Assembly (NCBI GenBank): GCA_002812745.2
Contig: NCSJ02000430.1
Coordinates: 1 to 32,968 of the forward strand
DNA length: 32,968 bases
Origin: Scytalidium lignicola
Taxonomy: Eukaryota; Ascomycota; Leotiomycetes
Reading direction: 5' to 3'
A program made the position numbers and the translations under genes. This document shows, piece by piece, positions 10,344-20,785 of the stretch. The notes beneath the pieces were generated by a model that saw nothing but the letters and a program-made list of their open reading frames with translations, did not search any database and was not told the DNA's origin. The stretch's first letter is position 1. The number at the start of each line of letters is the position of its first letter.

Positions 10344-11421
10344 CTGATTTTTAAGATGTAAGACGACGTAAGACGATTCTGATTAATTATATATAAAATA
10401 AACTATGAACCCTTCTCATATACGAAGAACACGTGTAAAAATGATGGTTCATGTAAGAAAAGGAGATCAGGCAACTTTTGATCAGTGAGAGCTTGGTGGT
10501 ATTAAAATTGATATGCATATAGCATATATCAAGGAGGAACTTCGCAAGAACCGTAGCTTAGTAATCGTAAGCTGGCCGCAGGAAAAGAAAGTCTTCCTGC
10601 TCAAATAGCAAAAAGAGGTTATGAAGATAAAAACTCAGGAGAGAACGAGGGTCATTCTTCCCAGAACATATATATAACACAGGAGATCCAGACCCAGCAC
10701 CAACCTAAGAAGCAAACGGGGAACCGGAAAGTGAGAAATCGAATGACCATCCATAGCTTGACGGTCATGGAAACGAGCCCTCCTTTCTAACTCTTCAAAT
10801 CGACGCTAGGAATTAGAGTACCTTACCTGGGAAAAAAGAAGCCAAAGCAAGACAACATTGAAGTACAGTAGATAGAGTGACGTTAGGTAAGATGATTATC
10901 CCTCGAATTTTGGTACGGACCGGTACCAGCAGGCAAGCGAGAGGGATGCCGGGAACTAAGCTGTAGTACCCAAACCCCTCACACCCGTCTCCTCATTCTT
11001 GCCATGGGAATGTTGCGGAGGAGGGCATTGAATTGTCGAATTAAATAAGGCATAAAGACACCACAAAAGTCGAAGTATATATATATGCTTCGGAACTAGT
11101 TTAGTATCTACTCTAGAGCACACTTGAGTTTAATGGTCCCGTGTGATTATCCCTCCCAGCGTTAATCCATACAGGTCTTTCCCATCCCATGCTTGTTTTT
11201 CGTCTCAAGTGAAATGCAAGTGGTGTAGATGTGCTACACAATGCTATCTCAAAGCTTCATGATCCATCAATTGTTGCTCCCATCCATGTTGCTGTCATAA
11301 CTGTAACATAGCCTTTGACCCGGGCTTAGAAGTCCCTATTCACTTAACTATCAAAATAAGCCACACAGCGAAATAATAAAACCTTTCCCTTGGGTTGTGC
11401 ATCACTCCGACTAGCTGTGAT
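10344..11421. other. Intergenic: promoter of unknown gene and 3' region of ubp2-like gene
   Basis: A/T-rich with no supported gene. A short inverted element (ggtacggaccggtacc, near 10912-10927) and (TA)n runs at about 10667-10675 and 11076-11084 are the only visible structure. Confidence 0.55.
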
Positions 11422-14400
11422 CTATTGCTGATTCCAAGCATCAAGATCGATAATTTCGCCTGGCTGCCAGGGTTTTGTACCTGTTGGCCCAACTAAAGGA
11501 GGCATTGGCCTTAATTCCCTCGGCTTGATATTCTCTACATGCTTAATGTCAGATCTTTTCTCCTCCTCTCCATCCATATCCATCCCTATACCCTCGTCCA
11601 TATCCATCTGTTCTGACCACCCCTGCGTAACATCCGTCATCTGAACTTCGTGCACCTCACGAGAGACAGCATTGACAAGTTCATTCTTATCTTGATTCCT
11701 GACATATGCAAGATAATACGGTGTTCCACCACTCGGCTGGTTGTCAAAGATTCGCCGGCGGTCTTTAACAACGGTAACATATTCATCGTTATACTCACGC
11801 CAGACATCATGCTCAAAGTCATAGACGTAGATCCAATAGTGTCCGCCACCTGCTTCGCCACGATGGATGAAGACCGTCTGGAGTTTGTATTCGTATTGAC
11901 GCATGCTTGTGAACTGTTCGTTAAGCTTTCGGTTCAGTTGTGTCATCTCCAGTTCGATATCGGCTAGCTCTTGATTAACCTCCGCAATACGTTGTTCTAG
12001 GCTATCATTAAGACTAGGATCAACTTCCACACCCTCGATTTCTTCTTCCTGCAAAGCGCTGATGAAGTCTTTTGTTGCTGCCAAAGCTTCTGGCACCGTA
12101 AGAGGCGTTTCGGTGGTTAGCAAAGCCGCCCTCCTAGTCTCGAGATTTTTTAGTTTATTTTTCCAGTTCCATGTCTCTTTGCGACGTTGCATCAACGCGG
12201 AATCAGGCTCTTCAGAATCCATATAACGGTCCAGATATATGGTCTCGGGGAAAGTAACTGGGTTTCTGTTCTTCCAAGCTGTTTGCTTAACTGGATCATA
12301 TGCTGTGCGTTGAATTTGAATTTGCAGAATAGGAGGCAGTTTGCTGATTGAGGAGCGTTGAGGGATATAAGTATTATCAATTTCCACAATCTGCTCGTCA
12401 AATACCACATCGAGCGCTTCGTAAATATCTCGAGATCCAGTTACTGGGGGGAAGACAATCAAGTTTGCCCAGGGTTCAACTTTTCTCTCCAGCTTTTGCG
12501 CCTTTTGAAGATATACCGCATTCGCACCAAAAAATGTGTCCCGAACACTATCAATCTGCTCTCCAGTAGCTTCATCGATGCTAGTTGGTTGAATGGCACA
12601 TTGCAACCGAAACATAACATTTCCAATAACTTCTGTGACATCCTGCTGAGATCCAAATTTCCATAGTTCATCGTCAGCGATGAGATCTCTGCTGTCATTC
12701 GTTTGAATGACTAGCCCTGATTTGTTGCGAGGCGGAACTGGCGGAGGTTTGTCTGGTGGCGCATAAACTACTTCTGTATTAAGACTGTTTTCATCCTTAT
12801 TGGCAGCGGCAGGATCTTCTTCAAAAGCACTGCTATCTTCTGGGGCTTTCTCTTGCTCAATAGGTATAATAGTCGAACCGGTTTCTAAGACGGCATTGCT
12901 CATACTCCTTCCTCTTACAGCCATCTCACGATCTTGCTTGATAACCTCATTGTATGGAGGAAGTTGGTCCATGTCTACTAGCGTTGCTTCACTACTTGTA
13001 TCATCATCATCCACATTATTTTCTATCGGCCGATCTATCATCTCGATATCATCCTTTTCATCCTTTTTATCCTCTACCGGAATCGGTGAAGGACGTGATG
13101 GTACAGACGGCGGAGGCCCTTCGGGTCCGTATACTGTAGAGAGTGGAGAATTTAGGATCTGAGCTAGATTTGGTGGTCCAGGACTACTGATTGATGCTCG
13201 TCTGAAGTTCGCCTCTGCTGCGGAACTGAAAATAGTCAACTCGGCGAGTTCTCGTGTTGGTTTGACCGATCGGCTTGATGCAGTTTTCAGGCTTTCGAAT
13301 AAGTTACGAAGCTCTTCCACAACTACGAGGAAAATAGATTAGCTTTGTAAACGTTGATCTGCCAGTGGTCACTTACACTTCTGTGCCTTGATAATTTCAG
13401 GTTTCGCAACGGCTCGACCACCAACACGCTTCTTCTTGATATCCTCGTCGTTGAGACTCATACGATGTTGATCGAAGTCTATGACAACATCCCTAACCGC
13501 TTTGACAGTATAATAATACTGGAGAAGACTATTGAGATAACACGTATTTCCTATATTGTCAAGACCTATAGGTTGATCTGCTGGTACCGATATTGATTCT
13601 ACATTAGCGTTCGGATCATCAAGTTTTACAAGGAGGAAATTGCTTTGCCGATCCATAGCAATGACTCGAAGAGCTTCCGTGTAACTCTCTTTCGATCCAG
13701 CAGGTGCACCACTCGAGAGGCTTTGATAGTAAGCCAAGACAGTCTCATCCGGGGCATTACGTTCGCTGATCTGTAATCGATTGTATGCTTCGCCAATATC
13801 GAGTGTAGGCTGCCCGCTACCTGACTCTAACGAAGTGGCTGCCCTTTGTAATGTGAAGTCATTGCCTCGCTGTCTCGAGATAACTCGTAAGGCGCGGGCT
13901 ACTCTTGATTTATCTGCTTCATCGGCCTGTTTGACTGTTAGATTTTTGCTTTATAAATATACAATGCCAATGCTGCTTCGCAAAGACCAAATCCGAACAA
14001 GCACTACTCACCATTGCAACAGCGACAGCCTCTATGCTGTCAGAAGGTGTATCGGCAGCTACGCCCAGGAATTCTAACGCTTCCTCAAAAGTCATAGACC
14101 TGTCATTTGCAAGTGCCTCGATCTTAGCACTGTTTCGTGCTTTGCCAATGATGAGGAGGTTCGCCTTAGCTTCGTCTTTTTGACGAGGTGCGGACTCGAT
14201 TCTTGACTTGTAAACTCCCATAATATGGTCATCAACTTCTATAGCTTTAGAATCAAGATTGAAGAATCGATAGGCCTCTTCAATATCTTTTAGACTATAT
14301 TCCCCTATTGATTTAGCCATCGCTACTCTCTCCTGTAGATCAGAGCTTTCACGACCGTTCGCAAGGTCTGCAAGACAGTCTAAATAGTAGGGTTTATTTG

Positions 14401-15590
14401 CTGGATCGCATTCGCATTGTCTTTCATAGGCCCATCTAATTAGATCATCTGTGAAGTTGTCCAGAGAGCCTAAACTAGCATAGTAAGGGTGCTCTATTAA
14501 GTCGACGTCAACTGTCCTAGATTTTGTTGGATAGTCGAAATATCCCAGACTCAGTTCAATATCTCTTAGTGCTGGCGTAGCCATGAAAGCAATTCTGACA
14601 CCGCTAGCCTCTTTTTCTCTCTCCGGTCGACTTGATATTATGACGCTAAGTTCAGTAAGGATATCCTCATAGAACTCTCGATTAGATTCAGTAACCTCTG
14701 GTAGCTGCCAGGCACATTCTGGCACGTCCTCAGGGTTTGGGCCTTCATCAACGCTATCATTAAATCCAAGATAGTGCAATAGGTCGTCACATTCGTCAGC
14801 AAATGCGAGCGCGAACTTCTTGTTCCTACTTGAGATCCTTTTTTTCTCATTTGGACCTTTGTGTACCGCATCGAAAATATACCGCCTTAGATAGTCTAGA
14901 ATATTCAGCGGTCGAAGAGCTTCCATGCCCTCGAATCTCTCTGGCTCGCTCTCAATGATTTTTCTCGACCTGCTATCCACCTTGGCGGGGTCAATCACGA
15001 GTTTCAACATCTCGTTGCTGAGCCTAGGCGGGCAAATCTTCACTTCAACTATTACTGGACAAGTCGGAGATGTGCAGATAAACTGATGCGCCTCAGTAAT
15101 GACGTTGTATTTATCCTCCCCATACAGTTCCTTCTGTTCCCGTCTATTCATTGACTGTGAAAGCCGGAGATGGTGCATAGGGTTGAAAGCACTTGCAAGA
15201 TTGCAGCTCTCCGTTCTATCTGGTCGCAGTGTATAATCTACAGTAACATCGAAGCGGTACCGGCAGTTCGTGCAGTAGGTAGCAGCGACGTACTTTGGAG
15301 AGCCATCTGCTCTTGCGTCAGGCGATGTTGGAGTATGTGTACGAAGACCACGCATTAGCTGATGTCGGCAGTCTGAAGGACCCTGCCGCGGTGGTAGAGT
15401 TCTGCCCGTGAACTTGGGCGCTGGGTCGACGAGGAGATTCTTGCCATTCTTGCGGAGGTATCTTGGGTCGTATTCAAGCAAGTCGGCGATTAACCGCGGG
15501 GCTGTTTTACCTACAACTGGAGTGTTAGCTGGAGCTTCAACGTCTATAATGGTCCATACCTGGTCCAGGTGGTAAGTTGTACGCCTCCAT
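11422..15590 (-). CDS. ubp2: Ubiquitin carboxyl-terminal hydrolase, Ubp2 type
   Basis: Minus-strand exons are 15590-15560, 15510-14012, 13926-13377 and 13322-11422, giving 1326 residues (yeast Ubp2 is 1272). The introns are 49, 85 and 54 bases, and each join restores a continuous frame (for example KAQKFVEELRNLF). The long N-terminal half carries the Ubp2-type repeats. The Cys box GLDNIGNTCYLNSLLQYY puts the catalytic Cys near 639. The His box GEAGGGHYWIYVYDF puts the catalytic His near 1188, followed by WREYNDEYV. Between them lie an acidic, Pro-rich insert with PPPVPPRNKS, an LPPY motif (residues 814-817), and a predicted coiled segment near 1110-1170. In yeast, Ubp2 removes Lys63-linked chains and opposes Rsp5, bound through Rup1. 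The catalytic residues are intact, so it should be active. It is divergent from the complex I gene. Confidence 0.93.
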
Positions 15591-16183
15591 TATCGCCTTC
15601 GTGCTCTCTGAGTTGCGAACTCAGTCGGACTTTCAGCTGTACGGACGCTGACGGCGACGTTCTTACCACAGGTAATCGCAGCCTTGCCACTATTGAGCGC
15701 AAGGTTTGGCTTCTCGTTATTGGGTTCGGGAATGGTTGGAGGAGTATGATATATTATGACTTGTGATCTGAAGGACACGCGTCGAGGGGCAAAGGTGAAA
15801 AGCTTAAGAGATAGAAGTTGGTAGTAAATTTCTTGGATCACCGGAAACGATTAACATTAAAAGTCTTGAACTGCGCACACACAGAATGCAGCAAATCTAG
15901 AAAGTACAATGGGTATCAAATAAGGATAAGAAACTTGGCTTTTCTAGAATTTTATGGGTTTATAAAGAATACGCAACTACGGGAGTTAAGGTTTAACTGG
16001 TCTGCCTAATGATCCGTCCCACGAGGTCTGATAACTACGTATCGCTGAAGCTCTTCGGCGCGTCAGCTCTAATTACACCGAATGTGGTTTAGTGCCTGTC
16101 GGCGACCTTTCCCGCAACCACCTCGATTGTCAACGATCAAACTTCGAAGCAGCTCCAAGCATCGTTCCGCAACATTGGCCACC
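15591..16183. promoter_or_regulatory. Shared divergent promoter between ubp2-like and NUO-21.3b-like genes
   Basis: 593 bases separate the two start codons, which point outwards. Reading frames across this stretch are short and start mostly with non-ATG codons. An ATG at 16082 is in frame with the complex I subunit (see that gene). No clear TATA box was seen close to either start. Confidence 0.5.
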
Positions 16184-16931
16184 ATGACATCAGGGGATGA
16201 AGCTTACCATCCAAGGGATGCCGTTGGGGCAGCCATCAATGGCACTATGATTACTGGTGGGGCGGGAGCATTGCTCTCTGCCGTGCAAAACACTTTGGCA
16301 AAGAGGAACATTGGCCCATGGGGTGTATTCACCAGGACGGGAGGAACCATTGCTGTTTTTGGTGAGTAGAGAGGATTTAATTGGTGCAGCTATGGATACT
16401 TATGTCTGGTATAGCTGCTATGGGAGGAACATACGAGTTCACGCGGTACGCTTGCGCCAATCTGAGAGAGAAGGATGATAGCTTGAATACCACCATTGGG
16501 GGGTTCTTAGCAGGCTCAGTGCTGGGATTGAGATGTGAGTATGGATTCTTCTGCAGACGAGTTGCAATTACTGACTGCGGAGTAGTCGGGAACACTCCTG
16601 CGGTGCTTGGGATGGGGGCTTTAACTGCCGTTGTGTTGGGAACGTATGACTACACTGGTGGAAAGTTGACCGGATACAAGGGCAAGTTTAAAGAGGATGA
16701 ATTCGAACGCAGAGAATATGACCGGAGGAACCGGCGACGACCCATCCAGGAGATTATGGAGGAGTTCGATGAGAGAAAAGGTACCGCCCTACTGAGGACA
16801 TGACATCCCCGGCCGTAGGCGCTAGGCACCACTGACATTACTCAACAGGACTACGCTTCGCCGGATACGATGAGCGACGGAGGGAGAGAATCAAGGAGCA
16901 CTATGGCATTGAGGTGCCGGCGAAGCAATGA
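16184..16931 (+). CDS. Mitochondrial complex I accessory subunit, NUO-21.3b/NDUFA11 (Tim17 fold) type
   Basis: Exons are 16184-16361, 16415-16534, 16586-16780 and 16849-16931; all three introns are phase 1, giving 191 residues. I chose the ATG at 16184 because it sits in a GCCACCATG context and begins MTSGDEAYHPRDAVGAA. An in-frame ATG at 16082 would add 34 residues with no Asp or Glu. Gly/Ala-rich helices (NGTMITGGAGALLSAVQ, GGFLAGSVLGLRFGNTP, LGMGALTAVVLGTYDYTGG) give the Tim17/22-like membrane fold, followed by a charged C-terminal tail (EFERREYDRRNRRRP, GYDERRRERIKEHYGIEVP). Neurospora NUO-21.3b and animal NDUFA11 (B14.7) share this layout and sit in the membrane arm of NADH:ubiquinone oxidoreductase. 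The fold could also suggest a Tim17/22 translocase, but the long basic tail favours the complex I subunit. Confidence 0.83.
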
Positions 16932-17350
16932 TGTGAAGGATCACTTGTGTTGGATCCGTGTTAGAGAGATTTCTTTACCTGTATATAAGGCTTGGAGTTA
17001 GAATCAGCGCTCGAAATATAGTGCCTGATGTATCGACATTGAATTAGATGGACATGATGCAACTCCGTTGTTCGAGCTCAGGCACTACGAATCCAATGTC
17101 CCAAGCTTCCCTTGTAGTGGAAAGCCACAGCTCTTGTCTTTTCTTCTTCTTCTGTCAACGAGGTTGCTGCCTCCTTCGTAGTATGGTACTGTATGAATTA
17201 GCTTGATGTGATTTGCCCAGCACAGAATCAGGCACAGCATCTCACTAGTGTAGAGTAGTGTGTAGGAATCCAAGCAGCAGTGCAGCTTAATTACTGTAAG
17301 GGAAACGGCCCTCTGCATCCGTCTGCATCCACGTACGATAGTAAAAGTAC

Positions 17351-17366
17351 CACGTCACGTGCGTCA
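17351..17366 (+). promoter_or_regulatory. Candidate E-box/CRE-like element (CACGTCACGTGCGTCA)
   Basis: A palindromic CACGTG at 17356-17361 overlaps CACGTCA and is followed by CGTCA. Basic-helix-loop-helix or bZIP factors bind such cores, but position and function here are inferred only. Confidence 0.3.
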
Positions 17367-17378
17367 CCCACGCCCAAA

Positions 17379-17400
17379 GAGAGAGAGAGAGAAAGAGAGG
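17379..17400 (+). repeat. (GA)n microsatellite upstream of tubulin cofactor C gene
   Basis: A run of GA dinucleotides with two interruptions. It can pair with the CT-rich tract at 17544-17569 about 145 bases downstream. Confidence 0.85.
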
Positions 17401-17543
17401 ACCCCTGAAGCTGCCAGCGATCATCACCCACCCAAATGAGGTCAGCGCGCCGTGGCCCAAATGCAACCCCGCAGCAAGGAGCAAGCAGCGGGTAAACGAC
17501 CGAGACCACCCACGCTGACGCTGCCACTCACTGAACGAAGCAA

Positions 17544-17569
17544 GCTCTCTCGCTCTCTCTCGCTCTCTC
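17544..17569 (+). repeat. CT-rich octamer repeat (gctctctc) upstream of tubulin cofactor C gene
   Basis: About three tandem copies of a gctctctc-like unit, complementary to the GA tract at 17379-17400. Confidence 0.8.
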
Positions 17570-18264
17570 AGGCGTGACCGCAAGACCACTGTCAGGAGCC
17601 TCTGGTGCTGAACAAGCACGGTGGCGAGGGAGCTGGTGACGGTGAACTGAGGCTATCTCGGTGATTCGATGCCACGCTAGTTGGGACACTGCCTATTATC
17701 ATTATTATTATTCTTATTCCTTCCCGTTCTCTGTCGCTGCTGTATCGTGTACTGGGGAAAAGAAACACGGTATAAAAGGCTGCAATCTGCCGGATAGTTC
17801 GGGGTTTGATTTTTGATGTTTTGGATGTGTTCACTTGCACTGCACTGTACTGTAGTAACTGTACTGTCACGACTGTAATGATCAATCACTCGCTGCCAGA
17901 GTTGATCACCACCCTTTAAACTCACGACTCCCGCCTCACTTGTAAGTTGACAGGCTCCACAAAAACATCAGGATTTCAGGGCTGCCCTTCCCTGCAGCGT
18001 CATCCCACCCCATCGTTGCACTGTGTATCTCAGCTTCCTTTTGCCTGCATTAGCTGCTTGCGGAGACAAGATCCCCCTGCCCCCGCCCCAAAGCCACCGA
18101 CTTCAACTTCCACCACCCCTCGCTGGATTTAAAGTCCACACCGGTCTCTCTTCGACGACGTCCAAGTACAGTTCTGCGCATAATCTCGGCGATCAACAGG
18201 CACAGTTTCTCAAGAATCACATCCTTCTCTTGTTGACCAGCGAGATATCTTATCGTCCGTGAAG

Positions 18265-19678
18265 ATGGCTTCCTCGGCCAGAATTACCCCGTCGCCATTA
18301 AACGATGCCTCCATGCCACAGACTGATATGAAAGAGCGCTTTTACCGCTACTTTCAAGAAGAAGTCACAGGTAGGCACACCTTGCAGTAAGCAATCGTCT
18401 CTACCGCTAATTCTAACGCAACATGAGGCAGATCTCCAAGACCAAATGAGCAGGCTAGAGAACTACTCGGCCTTTGGTGGTGAAAGACAAGATGCCATAG
18501 ATTACTGTCTCGCTGGAATAGCAAGGCTATCCAATGAAGTCACGGATGCATCAACCTTTATACCCGCATACGACCAGCGGACATATGCACAGGTTTGAAA
18601 TTCTTTTTCTTTCTCTCTCTCTTTCTATATATATAGATACACTTGATATTGTCTCAAATATCTCTCTCCTTCAAATCAATTGCTAATTTCACTAGGCCAT
18701 TAAAGCTCTCTCAGAAAAGCTGCAAGAGACCCGCGCCAAAATTGCGCCAAAAGCCCGATTCCAGTTCAAAACTAGCAACAAGAATAACTCAGCTATATCT
18801 CTAACTGATGCCGCAGAACTGGCGGCGCAAAAGCGTGTCCATAGTCCAGCTACCAAGAACATTGCCTCAAATGAGTCCTCCATAGCAACCACTCCAGCCA
18901 ACCCCATGACTCCCCAAAGTGAGCGAGATGGCCTAGGCGACCTTCCTCCATTCCCCAAGAACTATAATGAGGAAATGAACAGAAGCCCAGAAGGACCTAT
19001 CAGAAAACCATCCTTCTCCCAAGCAAGCAACATCGACATTTCGGGCCACACAGGACTGCATATCATCCTCCCTTCCACAGCATCCCGCGCCACCTCCTTT
19101 GGATCAGTCACCAAGTTGAACAGATGCATAGTGGACATGTCAGTCCCCACCGCAAGCGGCGCTCCATTCGCGGGCCTTGCGCTCAAAAACATCAAGAATT
19201 CCGTAATCATTGCAGGAAATGTTGCTGGGGCAGCGCATATCACGGATGTAAAGGATAGCGTGCTTGTCGTGGCATCTAGACAGGTAAGGATGCACGAGTG
19301 TCGGAACGTGGATATTTACCTTCATTGCGCGAGCCGGCCAATCATCGAGGATTGTAGTAATGTTCGATTTGCTCCTCTTCCTGCCTGTTATGTAAGTTTT
19401 AGATTGTTTCATAGCCGTAGTTTTGTTTTGTTTGTGAGAAACACAGATAGTTAAAGTACTAATTATCTGTCAAGACCTCGACCTTAGACAACTCCACCGA
19501 GAATCACTGGGACCAAGTGGATGACTTTAAGTGGTTAAAGGCTGAGCACAGTCCAAACTGGAGCATCTTACCTGAAGGGAAACGATTGGGAGAGAATATC
19601 TTCACCGATGTAGTTCCAGGAGGGCCAGGGGTTGGGTTAGATGATATTCTCAAGAAGATCGGCATTGGAGGTAATTGA
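18265..19678 (+). CDS. Tubulin-folding cofactor C (TBCC)
   Basis: Exons are 18265-18370, 18432-18592, 18696-19391 and 19475-19678, giving 388 residues. The N-terminal part is charged and helical (ERFYRYFQEEVTDLQDQMSRL), as in the tubulin-binding domain of cofactor C. A Ser/Thr/Pro-rich linker follows. The C-terminal beta-helix domain shows SVTKLNRCIVDMS, GLALKNIKNSVIIAGNVAGAAHI and VVASRQVRMHECRNVDIYLHC. The Q-x-R of RQVRMH (Q285, R287) is the conserved arginine-finger motif by which TBCC stimulates tubulin GTP hydrolysis and releases native alpha/beta-tubulin from the cofactor supercomplex. The last exon (NHWDQVDDFKWLK, then LDDILKKIGIGGN) follows a GTAAGT donor. Intron 2 has an unusual GTTTGA donor and a long CT/TA microsatellite. 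An AATAAA lies downstream at 19829-19834. It converges on MED9. Confidence 0.9.
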
Positions 19679-20293
19679 TTTACTTAAAGCAACTGGTTTT
19701 TGCCTGGATTTTCTAGCAGAGATATTCTTTTTTTTTTGTTGAAAGNTTTTGTTTTTTATAAATTTTTTGGGCTTCAATCTGTAAAACAGGGCGTTATTGG
19801 TATTGCTTGAACATGCAGAAGCTCTAATAATAAATGAGTTTGAGATTATAATGTTTAATCATGTAGTATTGCTTTCTTATTTGGTGCATTTATCTGCTTT
19901 CCTCTTATCAGTTGAGCACCCATTCATGGTGTCTGGAAGCCAATCTGCGCATTTTGTCTTCTGCTAGCAAAGTTGGTAGCCGCAACACCTTCTCACGCAA
20001 TCCCCAATCGAAGCAACGGCCATGCTTCAACGGCGCCTCAGACCACACCGCAACTCAGGAAGTACTCCTCGCCGATCCTCTTCTCCGCAGGAGCCTTTCC
20101 TCTGCTATTTCCAAAGCCAGTATCATCCTTCCAGACCAACAAGTCATCCCCAATCTTCAATATGATGTTCTCTCACTCATCTAGGGGACCAATATATCAT
20201 GGTCTCAAAACTCGAGATGCTAGCAGCAGCATGTCGCTCCACAAGTCCTTCCATCAAGACAAAAACAAAACCCCCCCAATTGTTAATAGAAAC
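19679..20293. other. Intergenic between convergent TBCC and MED9 genes
   Basis: 3' regions of both genes. There is an N at 19746 before a T run and an AATAAA at 19829-19834. Plus-strand frames at 19912-20184 and 19973-20575 begin with TTG; the second is largely antisense to MED9, so neither is called. Confidence 0.55.
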
Positions 20294-20785
20294 TCACTTC
20301 ATCTCCCTCCTCAGTCCCTCCGCCACACACTTCAACCCCTCCAACACACCCCTCTGCTCCCTAATCCTCGCCTCCAACTCCCTGATATCCACCTCCTGCT
20401 CCTCAATCCCACGCTCCATATCAGGCATCTCTCTCACCAACTGCCGCGCAATCTGAAGCCTGTGCTTCAACCCATCAGTCTCGGGCCCGATGTCTTTAAT
20501 TGTGAGTGTTGCTCCCCCGGAGCCGCTTGTAGCTGCTGCAGCTACAGCCGGGGTACCAGTGCCACCAAGTGGTGACGGGCCTGCTTGATGAGCGGTGTGA
20601 TTAGCATTATTAGTTGTGGTTGCTGATATTGATGATGCGCTGGGTGGTTGTAGCCGGGAGAGAATGGCGGTTAGAGATGGGAGGGTGTCAATGCTATTTG
20701 GGGAGAAACCTGTCGGGAGCGGGATGGTGGTGAGTGGTTGTGGAGTTGCGCGTTGAGTTTGAGTGTTGATACTGGTGTTTGCCAN
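20294..20785 (-). CDS. med9: Mediator complex subunit 9 (Med9)
   Basis: A single minus-strand exon of 163 residues. The first codon contains the N at 20785: the bases read A-N-TG, which becomes ATG if N is T on the plus strand or if N is a spurious inserted character. Everything after it is one open frame ending in TGA at 20294. The N-terminal part has LPTGFSPNSIDTLPSLTAILSRLQ-like sequence (20-46) typical of fungal Med9. A Ser/Ala/Gly-rich linker follows, then a helical C-terminal domain from about 94: TLTIKDIGPETDGLKHRLQ, VREMPDMERGIEEQEVDIREL and EARIREQRGVLEGLK. Med9 sits in the middle module of Mediator, which links transcription factors to RNA polymerase II. The start is supported by position and family, but depends on the ambiguous base. 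Confidence 0.85.
   Translation of the reverse strand, partial: XANTSINTQTQRATPQPLTTIPLPTGFSPNSIDTLPSLTAILSRLQPPSASSISATTTNNANHTAHQAGPSPLGGTGTPAVAAAATSGSGGATLTIKDIGPETDGLKHRLQIARQLVREMPDMERGIEEQEVDIRELEARIREQRGVLEGLKCVAEGLRREMK

Larger units (their letters stand above)
16932..18264. other. Intergenic: complex I gene 3' region and promoter/5' UTR of tubulin cofactor C
   Basis: No gene supported. It holds a (GA)n tract at 17379-17400 and a matching CT-rich tract at 17544-17569, a CACGTCACGTG element at 17351-17361, an ATT-rich microsatellite near 17694-17718 and a TATAAAA at about 17771. The minus-strand frames at 17287-17619 begin with GTG and encode only repeat-biased sequence. Confidence 0.6.

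Noticed and set aside
17287..17619. 110-codon minus-strand frame upstream of cofactor C
   Set aside because: It starts with GTG, and its Arg/Glu and Ser/Leu runs simply reflect the GA/CT repeats.
19973..20575. 200-codon plus-strand frame between cofactor C and MED9
   Set aside because: It starts with TTG and about half of it is antisense to MED9; the Leu/His/Pro bias is a shadow effect.
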